Assembly (NCBI GenBank): GCA_017500855.1
Contig: JAFVYC010000005.1
Span: 1-41,025, forward strand
Source: Clostridia bacterium
GTDB taxonomy: Bacteria; Bacillota; Clostridia; Christensenellales; CAG-314
Direction: 5' to 3'
DNA: 41,025 bases
Of the stretch, positions 1 to 8,308 are shown one piece after another; the stretch's first letter is position 1, and every line of letters begins with the position of its first letter. Below the pieces are notes generated by a model. The model saw nothing but the letters and a program-made list of their open reading frames with translations. It ran no database searches and was not told the origin of the DNA. The translations under genes and the position numbers were made by a program.

Positions 1-455
1 AAGTAGGAAGGCAGGGGGTGTTCGTGGTAAGCAAATTGAGCAGAGAGAATTGCTAGGCGTGTGTCACACACGGTGATAAACACACAACTCGTAGATTTAC
101 TTTGTGCATTTTTGTTGGTTTTTTGCTACACGGGGCAGGGGAAAAAGTGAGAAGTGATAAGTGAGAAGTGATAAGTGATGAGTGTTGGTGGGTTGAGTTG
201 GACGGTGGGTTGTGGATAGAAAACCGGTAGATGTGGTTGGAAAGTGCACCATTTGCGACAAACGTTCCATTTGAAAATACATAACTAAAACAACTTTGAT
301 AATTAAACGACATAAACGAGATAAATGTTCAGAAAAATATGAACACGGATTTTATAAACCAATTTACACAAATCTACCTTTTGAAACACACTCCATTCTA
401 GTGTGTTTTTGCCATTTTTTGCACTACGTGTAGGGAGTTTTGAGAAAATTGCTAG
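1..455. other. Gene-free left edge with minisatellite and hairpin
   Basis: No convincing gene is seen. The stretch holds a 7-bp minisatellite at about 146-184, listed separately. A palindromic GTGTGTCACACAC lies near 59-71. A hairpin at about 384-410 has arms AACACACT and AGTGTGTT and is followed by a T run on plus, so it could be a weak plus-strand terminator. The remainder is AT-rich. A minus-strand gene may start beyond the left edge, but its promoter cannot be assigned. Confidence 0.5.
146..184. repeat. 7-bp minisatellite (GAGAAGT/GATAAGT/GATGAGT)
   Basis: Five heptamers follow one another directly: gagaagt, gataagt, gagaagt, gataagt, gatgagt. They sit just after a CACGGGGCAGGGG motif. 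The same heptamer runs recur near 19655 and in two tandem units upstream of the gene at 31917-33179, always just 3' of a CCACxCACGGGG-type quasi-palindrome. The association shows that these are parts of one composite intergenic repeat family. Confidence 0.8.
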
Positions 456-485
456 AAAAAAGGCCCTGCCAAACGGCAGAGCCTT
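456..485 (-). terminator. Intrinsic terminator of the AAA/FtsH-like gene
   Basis: On minus, an 11-bp stem (AAGGCTCTGCC / GGCAGGGCCTT, with one G-T pair) with a GTTT loop is followed by a T run. It begins about 15 nt after the stop codon of the large protease gene. Confidence 0.9.
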
Positions 486-499
486 GGGTTGCAAAAATG

Positions 500-3400
500 C
501 TATTCCACAATGGGCATAGAAGACAAAATTGCATCAATTTCGTCGCCCTTCAAGTGAGTTTTGTCCATGAGTTCGGCAACGAGTTTGTCCATCAATTCAC
601 GGTTCTTGGCAATGATGTTTTGCGTGTAGGCAAGTTCTTGCGCCAAGATTTCGTTGACATGGGTGCGGATTTCTACCTTTTCGGCGCCACTCAAGTGGGC
701 AAGGTCGATGGTTGCCAAACCAAGTTTTTCGTCCATACCGTAGGTGCAAATCATGCGTTGCGCTGTGCGAGTTGCGCTTGCCAAGTCACTGCTTGGGCCG
801 GTGGAAACACCGTCTTCTTGGCCGTAGTACACAAGTTCCGCTGCACGGCCACCAAGTGACGTGCGAATGTTGGCAATGAGGTCTTTCTTGGTGTACACAC
901 CCTTTTGTTCGGTGTCGCCGTGTTGCATGTAGCCACCGTGATTTGCACGGGCAACAATTGTGAGATAGCTTGGCTTTTCCCCTCTCAACCAGCACAGGAA
1001 TGCGTGGCCGGCTTCGTGGCGAGCAGTGCGAAGAAGGCTGTTTTGTTCCCACTTCTTTTCTGCACCACTGTTGTACTCCTCGAATGATTGTTCAAAAATT
1101 GCATCGTTTACAACAAAGTCCTTGGCTTTGATGGCGTTGCGAAGCGCAAATTCAATGATCAATTCCAATTCGGCAAGGCTCATTCCGGAAGAGCGAGTTG
1201 CAGTGTTGTCAATTTGCTCGTCGGAAAGTTGCAAGTTCTTGGATTTGGACATCTTCAAGCGAATGTAGCGAGCACGTTCTTCCTTGTTGGGAAGGTCGAT
1301 GAGGATTTTTCTGTCGAAACGGCGCATGAGTGCAGGGTCTAGACTGCGTGCGGAGTTTTGGTCAACTTCGTAGTTGGTTGCTGCAAGCACAAACACGGGG
1401 CGATCCTTGTCCACGTGGAAACCGTCCATTTCCGTCAAGAAAGAAGTCAAAATGTCGCCTGTGTGTTCGGCAGATTCGCCCATGCGGTTTTTGCCAATGG
1501 CATCAATTTCGTCCACAAACAAAATTGCAGGTGCGTACTTGCGGGCAAGGTTGAACATGTCGTGAACAAGTTGAGAGCCTTCGCCAACGTACTTCTTCAA
1601 GAATTGGTTGCCTTCCGCCGTGATGAACGTCACGTTGGATTCGCCCGCCATTGCCTTGGCAAGCAAGGTTTTGCCTGTTCCCGGAGGGCCGTACAACAAG
1701 ATGCCCTTGGGCGCCTTTACTCCGTTGTGCAAGAACTTTTTGGGGTTCTTCAAAAATTCCACAAAGTACTTGAGTTCCGACTTGGCGTCTTCTGCACCAA
1801 TAACTTCGTCAAAACGGATGTTAGGGCGAGTTACGTTGCTGAGAATGTTTTTGTTTTCGTCGGCATCCAAAGCCAAAGTAAGTTTGAAATCGAAAATTGT
1901 GATGATTGCATCGGCGCCGTCTTTCGACAACTCTTGCGCTGTTTTGAAGGAAAGCACCTTGTTTGCACGGGCAAGTTCAAGCAAACTCTTTTGTTGGTAC
2001 ACAGCGTCGCATTGCGCCTTGAGTTTTTTGGTGAAACTGTAGCCACGTGATTGCTCCAATGCAATAACGCCACGAGCGCCTGCACGGGCAAAGGACATTT
2101 TGGATTCTTCGGCAATGTCGCCATCCTTTTGTTCCAAAACGTAGTAGGGAACGCCTGTGTACTCGCTGATGTAGTGGAAGAAATCCAAACCAATGCTGTC
2201 CAAGTCTTCCAAGTTGAGGGATGCTTGGCGCTTGTCCATCATGCCGTACTTGACGTCGCACAAAATGAGGGCAATGTCTTGCTCGGCAAGCACTTTTTTG
2301 GCTTCTTCAATGTTGTCTACGTACAAAAGGTTGACGCCTTCAACTTTCTTTTTGATTTTTGTGTGGTTTTGCTTGTCGGTGAACACAAGCACGGTTTGCT
2401 CTTCGTCTTGAACAAACATTTTGCGAATGTCTTGATCAACAGGCAATTCCACCTTGAATTCGATGTTTTTCAAGGTTTTGTCGCTGTAGTTGCTTTCGGC
2501 GCTGAGCAAGCGGTACAATTCGTACAATTCTTGGTAGAAGAAGGTGTTTGCCTTGCCCTTTACCGTGCGAGCATCGGCCTTTGCGCCTTCGGAGAACATC
2601 AAAGCGTAGCTTGTTTTGTCGTCCAACTTGATTTTTTTGCCAAGTTTTTTGCCAACGAGGTTTGCGTGCTTTTTCAGTTCGTTGTCTACAATGGTAAGCA
2701 AATTGTTTGCATCCATTCTGTTGAACATGATGACGTTGCCTGCTGCAAAGCGAGAGCAAATTGCTGCGGGGAACAATGGGCCACCTGTCACGGGGTTAAC
2801 ATCCGATTGCAAACCCTTCAAAATGGACTTGCGGGACAAGTTGGAAAGGTTTGTGATGGTTGGATCGTCGTACAAGCCCTTGCCTGCGTTGGTTGTGAAA
2901 ATGACGATTGTTTCGGTGAAGGAAACTTCTTCGTCGGTGTAGTTGTCACGAAGGCGACCAACGTCCAACATTTGCAAGAACAAGTGGATGATGTTCAAGT
3001 GGGATTTTTCCACTTCGTCGAACAACAACACGCACTTGGGGTTGCGTGCAACAAAACTTGTGACGTTACCTTCCTGTCCGTTTTTGTACACCTTGTCGGA
3101 ACCGCAAAATTCCAAGTTGGCTTCCTTGTCGGAGTACTCGCTCATGTCGAAGCGCTTGAATGGAAGTTTCAATGCTTCGGCTGCTTGTTCGGCAAGGAAA
3201 GTTTTGCCTGTTCCCGGAGGGCCTGCAAACAAGAAAGTTGCACGGGGGGATCTGTTTTTTGCATTAGCCAACGCCATTACTTGCGATTGGAAGTAGCCTG
3301 CAACAAAGGTGGAAACGGCGTGATCTTGGCCGAAAACCTTGCTGAGAAGTTCTTCCTGAATGCGCTTTGCATCGGCGGAAATTTTGTCGATTTCGCTGAC

Positions 3401-4039
3401 TTGCGCTTGTGGTTGAGTTGCAGTTGTGTCGGATGCATCGGGCGCACTGTCACTACTGCTACTGCCTGCAAAAATTTCGTCGAAAAGGCTTTTTACGGAT
3501 TTTTTGGGTGGAGTTCCATCTTGTGGGGGAACCATCTTTTTGTACACACTTGCCAAAAAGTCTTCGTCGGAGCCATCGCCCGTTGCAGGTTGTCCGTCGG
3601 TGCCAACGGGGGTTTTGATGCTACACTTTGTGAGCATTTCCTTGATGATTTGCGATGGGTCGTTCAACACGACGTTGAGCAATGTATCCAAACGCAAAAC
3701 CGACACGCCTTCCTTGCGTAATTTTCCCATGGCTTCAATTTTGTTTTTGGAAAACACAATGTAGTCGATATCTGCCTGATTGTGCGCTTGCAACTTTTCT
3801 TTCAAAAATGCAATGGCGTCTTTGATGATGATGTCCAACGATGCAATGGCTTTGACAACGGCATCCACTTCCCCTTCTTCGCCGATTTTGTTGAAATCGT
3901 GCTCCGGTTGGTCGCCACCTTCGCTTGCAAGAGTCAACAAGCCCAGCATGAAAAAGTTGTTGTCCATACTGCCACTGTACTCGGTGCAAAACTCCTTTGC
4001 CTTTGCCAATGTGAGTTGCAAAAGTTTACTTTGGTTCAC
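500..4039 (-). CDS. Soluble ClpA/B-type AAA+ / receiver-like / FtsH-type AAA+ zinc protease fusion
   Basis: The 1179-aa product appears to fuse two unfoldase systems. Residues 1-140 are helical and resemble Clp N-domain repeats. Residues 160-220 are a Ser/Pro/Gln-rich linker. Residues 235-535 form a ClpA/ClpB second-type AAA+ module: Walker A GPPGTGKT 273-280, RFDMSEY 296-302, Walker B LLFDEVEK 338-345, sensor TTNA 382-385. Residues 545-685 look like a receiver fold with Asp595 at the phospho-acceptor place. Residues 740-990 are an FtsH-type AAA+ module (GPPGTGKT 784-791, FVDEID 841-846, MRRFDR 905-910). The M41 peptidase follows, with zinc motif HEAGH 1008-1012 and likely third ligand Asp1085. 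FtsH normally has two N-terminal membrane helices and none are visible, so the enzyme should be cytosolic. The start is GTG with GGAGG 8 nt upstream; an upstream in-frame ATG (4054) overlaps that site. Monocistronic. ATP-dependent proteolysis is confident, substrates are unknown. Confidence 0.85.
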   Translation of the reverse strand: MNQSKLLQLTLAKAKEFCTEYSGSMDNNFFMLGLLTLASEGGDQPEHDFNKIGEEGEVDAVVKAIASLDIIIKDAIAFLKEKLQAHNQADIDYIVFSKNKIEAMGKLRKEGVSVLRLDTLLNVVLNDPSQIIKEMLTKCSIKTPVGTDGQPATGDGSDEDFLASVYKKMVPPQDGTPPKKSVKSLFDEIFAGSSSSDSAPDASDTTATQPQAQVSEIDKISADAKRIQEELLSKVFGQDHAVSTFVAGYFQSQVMALANAKNRSPRATFLFAGPPGTGKTFLAEQAAEALKLPFKRFDMSEYSDKEANLEFCGSDKVYKNGQEGNVTSFVARNPKCVLLFDEVEKSHLNIIHLFLQMLDVGRLRDNYTDEEVSFTETIVIFTTNAGKGLYDDPTITNLSNLSRKSILKGLQSDVNPVTGGPLFPAAICSRFAAGNVIMFNRMDANNLLTIVDNELKKHANLVGKKLGKKIKLDDKTSYALMFSEGAKADARTVKGKANTFFYQELYELYRLLSAESNYSDKTLKNIEFKVELPVDQDIRKMFVQDEEQTVLVFTDKQNHTKIKKKVEGVNLLYVDNIEEAKKVLAEQDIALILCDVKYGMMDKRQASLNLEDLDSIGLDFFHYISEYTGVPYYVLEQKDGDIAEESKMSFARAGARGVIALEQSRGYSFTKKLKAQCDAVYQQKSLLELARANKVLSFKTAQELSKDGADAIITIFDFKLTLALDADENKNILSNVTRPNIRFDEVIGAEDAKSELKYFVEFLKNPKKFLHNGVKAPKGILLYGPPGTGKTLLAKAMAGESNVTFITAEGNQFLKKYVGEGSQLVHDMFNLARKYAPAILFVDEIDAIGKNRMGESAEHTGDILTSFLTEMDGFHVDKDRPVFVLAATNYEVDQNSARSLDPALMRRFDRKILIDLPNKEERARYIRLKMSKSKNLQLSDEQIDNTATRSSGMSLAELELIIEFALRNAIKAKDFVVNDAIFEQSFEEYNSGAEKKWEQNSLLRTARHEAGHAFLCWLRGEKPSYLTIVARANHGGYMQHGDTEQKGVYTKKDLIANIRTSLGGRAAELVYYGQEDGVSTGPSSDLASATRTAQRMICTYGMDEKLGLATIDLAHLSGAEKVEIRTHVNEILAQELAYTQNIIAKNRELMDKLVAELMDKTHLKGDEIDAILSSMPIVE

Positions 4040-4078
4040 AATATCTTCCTCCATTTGTGAAAATTCTTTGTTGCCAAA

Positions 4079-4127
4079 CGTGCATTTTTGCCAATTGCAG
4101 GGATTTTTCCACTGCCGAAAATGCACA
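4079..4127 (-). promoter_or_regulatory. Possible leader hairpin of the protease gene
   Basis: Between the predicted transcription start and the GTG start lies a long inverted repeat (GTGCATTTT / AAAATGCAC) enclosing a smaller GCAG/CTGC stem. It is not CIRCE and matches no riboswitch I know. It may affect translation or mRNA stability, or may be chance in AT-rich DNA. Confidence 0.3.
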
Positions 4128-4145
4128 TAGTGCGTAGTATATATT

Positions 4146-4174
4146 ATTATATCATAAACGCAACCCAAGGTCAA
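4146..4174 (-). promoter_or_regulatory. Sigma-A-type promoter of the protease gene
   Basis: TTGACC, 17-nt spacer, perfect TATAAT on minus. It gives a leader of about 100 nt before the GTG start and argues against longer upstream starts, which would lie before the transcription start. Confidence 0.8.
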
Positions 4175-4332
4175 TACGCAATTTGCTGTTTTTGCAAGAA
4201 AAAACAAAAATTTGCCTGCAAAACCTTGCTTTTGCGCCACGGTGCTGAGAAATTTGGCAGTTTGGGGAAATGAAAGCAACCGACTTTTGCACGTTCTTGC
4301 CAAACGACGCCAACTTTTTGCAAAAATCTTGC

Positions 4333-4360
4333 AAAAAAATGCCACCCAAAATTGGGTGGC
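4333..4360 (-). terminator. Intrinsic terminator of the glycosyltransferase-glf unit
   Basis: Perfect stem GCCACCCA / TGGGTGGC followed by a run of seven T on minus, about 20 nt beyond the glf stop. Confidence 0.9.
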
Positions 4361-4378
4361 AAAAAATGTGCAGTTTGA

Positions 4379-5479
4379 CTACAAGTACAACTCGACGTCC
4401 TTCAAAACCTTGGCAATGACTTTGTCCATGTCGTAGTAGGTGTAGTTGCCAAGACGTCCGCCAAAGATAACGTCCGGACGGCTTTCAGCCAATTGTTGGT
4501 ACTTTTTGAAAAGTTCGCCGTTGCGCTCGTCGTTGATGGGATAGTAGGGTTCAAGTTCCGGAGTCCATTCGCATGGATACTCCCTTGAAACAACGGTTTT
4601 GGGTTGCTTGCCAAACTCGAAGTGCTTGTGTTCGATGATGCGAGTGAAAGGAATTTGCCTTTCGGTGTAGTTTACAACGGCGTTGCCTTGGTAGTTGGGG
4701 CAATCCAACACTTCCGTTTCGAAACGAACGGTGCGGTACTCCAATCTGCCCAAACTGTATTGGAAGAATTCGTCAATTGCGCCTGTGTACACAGTTTTTT
4801 CGGCAATGTTGGGGTGTTCGGCAACAAACGTGTGGTAGTCCACACCCAACCTTACTTCCACGCCTTGAAGCATTTTTTCCACCATTGGCGTGTAGCCACC
4901 GATGGGGATGCCTTGGTAGCGGTCGTTGAAGTAGTTGTTGTCGAAAGTGAAGCGCAAAGGAAGGCGCTTGATGATGAAACTTGGCAAATCCTTGCAGTCA
5001 CGGCCCCACTGTTTTTCCGTGTAGCCCTTGACAAGCCTTTCGTACACGTCCCTGCCAACAAGGCTCAAAGCCTGTTCTTCCAAGTTGCGTGGGGTTGTGA
5101 TGCCTTCCTTGGCAACTTGTTCGGCAATGCGTTGTTGCGCCTGTTCGGGAGTGAACACGTCCCTCCACAACTTTGTGAAGGTGTTCATGTTGAATGGCAA
5201 ATTGTACAGTTCGTCCTTGTACCTTGCAACGGGGCTGTTGACGTAGTTGTTGAAATCGGCAAATTGGTGAACGTAGTCCCAAATGGCCTTGTCCGACGTG
5301 TGGAAAATGTGCGCACCGTACTTGTGCACGTTGATGCCTTCCACACTTTCGGTGTAGACGTTGCCACCGATGTGGTTGCGACGGTCAATAACAAGGCATT
5401 TTTTGCCACGTTTTGTTGCTTCGTAGGCAAAAATACTGCCGTAGAGACCTGCGCCAACAATCAAAAAATCGTACTTCAT
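4379..5479 (-). CDS. glf: UDP-galactopyranose mutase
   Basis: This 366-aa flavoenzyme interconverts UDP-galactopyranose and UDP-galactofuranose and supplies galactofuranose for surface glycans. The N-terminal FAD-binding motif is GAGLYG (residues 9-14), followed by a conserved stretch of the family, IGGNVYTE, then KYGAHIFHT. Length equals the usual 365-390 aa. The ATG at 5479 is preferred because GGAGGT lies just upstream; a GTG four codons earlier overlaps the TAG of the preceding gene and has no such site. It follows a family 2 glycosyltransferase by 11 nt, so the two are one operon, probably making a galactofuranose-containing polymer. No other capsule genes are in view. Confident. Confidence 0.95.
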   Translation of the reverse strand: MKYDFLIVGAGLYGSIFAYEATKRGKKCLVIDRRNHIGGNVYTESVEGINVHKYGAHIFHTSDKAIWDYVHQFADFNNYVNSPVARYKDELYNLPFNMNTFTKLWRDVFTPEQAQQRIAEQVAKEGITTPRNLEEQALSLVGRDVYERLVKGYTEKQWGRDCKDLPSFIIKRLPLRFTFDNNYFNDRYQGIPIGGYTPMVEKMLQGVEVRLGVDYHTFVAEHPNIAEKTVYTGAIDEFFQYSLGRLEYRTVRFETEVLDCPNYQGNAVVNYTERQIPFTRIIEHKHFEFGKQPKTVVSREYPCEWTPELEPYYPINDERNGELFKKYQQLAESRPDVIFGGRLGNYTYYDMDKVIAKVLKDVELYL

Positions 5480-5490
5480 TGTGACCTCCA

Positions 5491-6501
5491 CTAGTTGAAC
5501 CTTACAAAACGCTTAGACAAGCGATAGAAGAAAATGCTTACTTTACGGCCTGTTTTGCCCTTGAGGTTGATGAATTTGAGCAAGGATTTGTGGCGGAAGT
5601 AGTTGCCTTCCACTGCGGAAATTGCCTTGACGTCGTTCCACATTTGTTCCAAATCTTGGTCGGCCTTGTCGGTGTTGTTCAAGCGAGACATTGCCGTTGC
5701 GCCTGCAAGCATCAGGAATGCGCCGTGCTTGAGAGCCTTGTACTGCGCCTTGCTTTCCGTCTTGACTTTGTCCAGTTCAATTTCTCGGAAAATTTCCCTG
5801 GTGACGTTGACTTGTTGTATGTAGCGCTTTGCCATGTTTGCTTCTTCCATGGATTGACCAACAACGCCGATTGTGTAGTTGTACATGTCCAAATCGTAGT
5901 AGATGATGGACTTGCTGTGGCGCATGCACTTGTACAGCATCAAGTTGTCTTCGTAGAAGGTGTGCTTTGGCAAAACCATGTTGATATCACGCATTAGTTG
6001 CGTGCGGAAAATTGCCGAGTGAAGCATCAAAAATTGGTCAATTTTGAAGGGCTTTGTGTCGTCCCAACCAACAACTTTGTCACGTGGGAACACGTTGCGA
6101 TAGTGCATGGTTTTGTCGCCCTTGCCGTCGGTGTGGCGGTACATGTAGTTGACAACAACCAAGTCTACGTCTTGCTCCAACTTTTCCAACCTGTCCAAAA
6201 GTTCGGGAAGTTTGTCGGTAACGGTGTCGTCACTGTCCAAAACGTAGAAGTACTTGCCTGTGGCGTTTTTCAAACCTTGGTTGATACCTTCGCCGTGGCC
6301 ACCGTTTTCTTGGTGCACTACTTTGAAAATGGATGGGTACTTGGCAACATACTCGTCGGCAATGGCACCGGTGTTGTCCTTGCTACCGTCGTTGACAATG
6401 ACAACTTCCACCCTTTCGCCACCAAGAAGCAACGAATCCAATGCGTTTGCAAGGTAGTCTTGCGAGTTATAGCTGGGAACAGCAACTGTGAGTAGTTTCA
6501 T
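5491..6501 (-). CDS. Family 2 glycosyltransferase
   Basis: The 336-aa GT-A fold glycosyltransferase should transfer a sugar from a nucleotide donor to a surface glycan or lipid acceptor. It begins with VAVPSYNSQDYL (residues 7-18), has VNDGS (36-40), and carries the metal-binding DSDD motif at about 89-92. No membrane helix is evident, so it is probably peripheral to the inner leaflet of the membrane. The start is the ATG after GGAGG with a 5-nt gap; upstream in-frame codons encode an unlikely leader and lie across the promoter. It is the first gene of a two-gene unit with glf, which suggests galactofuranosyl transfer, but the sugar cannot be read from sequence. Confidence 0.88.
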   Translation of the reverse strand: MKLLTVAVPSYNSQDYLANALDSLLLGGERVEVVIVNDGSKDNTGAIADEYVAKYPSIFKVVHQENGGHGEGINQGLKNATGKYFYVLDSDDTVTDKLPELLDRLEKLEQDVDLVVVNYMYRHTDGKGDKTMHYRNVFPRDKVVGWDDTKPFKIDQFLMLHSAIFRTQLMRDINMVLPKHTFYEDNLMLYKCMRHSKSIIYYDLDMYNYTIGVVGQSMEEANMAKRYIQQVNVTREIFREIELDKVKTESKAQYKALKHGAFLMLAGATAMSRLNNTDKADQDLEQMWNDVKAISAVEGNYFRHKSLLKFINLKGKTGRKVSIFFYRLSKRFVRFN

Positions 6502-6578
6502 GATTTCCTCCTTGTGGCAACGCCACCAACAGGCATTGTTTTGCACGCCTGCAAAAAGAATATAATTCAAGTAGTTAT

Positions 6579-6607
6579 ATTGTATCACAAAACAAAACAA
6601 TAATCAA
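6579..6607 (-). promoter_or_regulatory. Promoter of the glycosyltransferase-glf operon
   Basis: TTGATT, 17-nt spacer, TACAAT on minus, about 75 nt upstream of the glycosyltransferase start. Confidence 0.65.
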
Positions 6608-6808
6608 CCCCAAATTTTGTTTTTTTGCAAATATTAGCAATTTTGTTTTGTTTGGCGGCAAAAAGCAGTTGGTTTGCAGGGCAAAAACAGCGGTTTTTTG
6701 CACCACGGGTGCCACGTTTTGACAAACGTGAAGAAACTTGCATTTGCATTGTGAAGTTGGCAAAAATTGTTGCAATTGGATGCTTTCAACACACGTTTTT
6801 TGCCGTTT

Positions 6809-7087
6809 TCTGCACCACGGGGTTGGGAAAACGGGAAGAGAAAGTTGCCGGCAATTGAAAACGTGTTATGTTTGCAAGTGAATACTCAAACAATTTTTGT
6901 GCCAACGTTGGCTTGCAACAATGGTTTGAAAGTTCGTTGCCACGGTTTTTGGCACCATGGGTATGGGAAAATGGGAATAGAGAGTTGACGGTGCTCCACG
7001 GGGTTGCAGTGTGTTTGGTGGGCAAGTGGTAATATGTAGTTTTGAAAGTGTTGGCTTGTAACGGTGATTGAAAGCCCACTACTACGG
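6809..7087. repeat. Diverged tandem duplication of about 138 bp in an intergenic stretch
   Basis: Two copies follow each other (about 6809-6946 and 6947-7087). Each begins with a GCACCAYGGG-type palindrome, continues with a GGGAAAAYGGGAAKAGA block and contains GTTGGCTTG near its end. The whole space 6608-7174 has no supported gene. It also carries a GCACCACGGGTG motif near 6698 and GCACCACGTCCCCGTG near 7138. Confidence 0.6.
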
Positions 7088-7174
7088 CATTGTTTTGCAA
7101 ATAATTCACGCAAGAAGTTTGTTGAATTTTGGTTTTTTGCACCACGTCCCCGTGATTTTGGTGTTTTGAGCAAC

Positions 7175-7203
7175 AAAAAGGGACGCCTGAAAAGCGTCCT
7201 TTG
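7175..7203 (-). terminator. Intrinsic terminator of the GH3/GtrA-like unit
   Basis: On minus, GGACGC / GCGTCC stem with a short loop followed by CTTTTTG; it lies about 27 nt after the stop codon. T-rich on both sides, so possibly bidirectional. Confidence 0.85.
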
Positions 7204-7229
7204 TTTTTTGTGAAATTGTTGCTAGCAAA

Positions 7230-8306
7230 CTATGCAATAACAGCTTCGTAAGCGCTGATTGCAGCTTTCTTTGCTTCGGCAGCATCAACTGCATCTTGGA
7301 ATGCCTTTTCGGCGGATGCGAGCAATGCTTGCTTTTCGTCTTCGGTTTTTGCATTTTCTGCTTTCTTCAAAATGGAGAAGTATGCAATAGCCTTGTTGCT
7401 GGAAACCTTGATTGCAGTATCCTTGTCGTTAGTTGCCTTTGTGAGAGCAGCGTCTGCTTCCCATTTTTCTGTTTTTGCTGTTTGTGCATCAATTTTGTCT
7501 TGAGAAGCGCCTGCAGCAATCATATTTTCCAACTTAGCACGTTCTTTCTTTGCAATAGCAGCCGAATCGGGGAAAATAATCTTGAAGATTGGGAAGAATA
7601 CCATCATGGATACACCACCGGTGATGAAGGTCTTGATGAGATCGATGATTACGCTATTCCATTGCCAATGGTTCAACAAAGGATTGCAAATGCCCCAAAC
7701 TGCGTTCGTACCAATGGAGATGCCAACGAAACCAATGAAGTACCAAATACCTTGAACAACGGGGTTGCCCTTGGATTTGAAAGTGATGTTACGTTGAAGT
7801 GGGAAGTTGATGCATTGTGCTGTGAACACTGCAATTTCAAATGCAATGAAGTTGCCCAATCCAGATTTTACTAATGTGTATTTTGTTGGATCTGCCAAGT
7901 ATTGCTCAACTTGTTGAAGCGTGGATGCCGACGCTTTGTCCAATAATCCTTTAGAATTTATAAACTCAAAAAGTACCGGTTCATTGAAAATTGCGTAGTT
8001 AAGTGGGTTGCCTGCGCCGTCTTTCCAGGGCAATGGAATTGCAGGCCAAACGAACGGTGTTGTCCAAGTGCCTTGAAATGCATAGGGCAAGAAAATCATT
8101 ATGAGCGCTTGCCAAATGGTTACAAGGTTGCTGAACAAGAACATTACAATGAATTCCTTGATGAGCCTGCTTCCCTTGGGGTGCTTGTCGCAAAATGCGT
8201 ACCAAACGCCAAGCCAACTGCGCCAAAGTTTTTGGAAAAACGCAACAAAGCCGTTACCGGACAATGGCGTGATTTCCGACCTGATGTCTTCTACTGTGTA
8301 AGTCAT
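7230..8306 (-). CDS. GtrA-like four-helix membrane protein with C-terminal coiled coil
   Basis: The 358-aa protein has four predicted membrane helices (about 51-76, 150-167, 185-207, 219-245). The segment NFPLQRNITF at 167-176 is the hallmark of GtrA-like proteins, which are thought to assist flipping or transfer of lipid-linked sugars. Unusual for that family, residues 250-358 form a charged Ala/Lys/Glu-rich coiled coil that should project into the cytosol. A 40-residue loop after helix 1 is also long. Its start lies 2 nt beyond the GH3 stop codon, and its ribosome binding site (AAAGGAG) is inside the GH3 gene, so translation is coupled. The pairing suggests a shared glycan, but the substrate is unknown. 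Family call moderate, topology good. Confidence 0.7.
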   Translation of the reverse strand: MTYTVEDIRSEITPLSGNGFVAFFQKLWRSWLGVWYAFCDKHPKGSRLIKEFIVMFLFSNLVTIWQALIMIFLPYAFQGTWTTPFVWPAIPLPWKDGAGNPLNYAIFNEPVLFEFINSKGLLDKASASTLQQVEQYLADPTKYTLVKSGLGNFIAFEIAVFTAQCINFPLQRNITFKSKGNPVVQGIWYFIGFVGISIGTNAVWGICNPLLNHWQWNSVIIDLIKTFITGGVSMMVFFPIFKIIFPDSAAIAKKERAKLENMIAAGASQDKIDAQTAKTEKWEADAALTKATNDKDTAIKVSSNKAIAYFSILKKAENAKTEDEKQALLASAEKAFQDAVDAAEAKKAAISAYEAVIA

Positions 8307-8308
8307 AG

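Noticed and set aside
2051..3721. Plus-strand open frame of 556 codons over the protease gene
   Set aside because: It is in exact codon register with the sense gene and arises because the sense gene avoids TTA, CTA and TCA. The translation is low-complexity and has no ribosome site.
4079..4127. CIRCE-type heat-shock operator upstream of the protease gene
   Set aside because: The arms do not match TTAGCACTC-N9-GAGTGCTAA.
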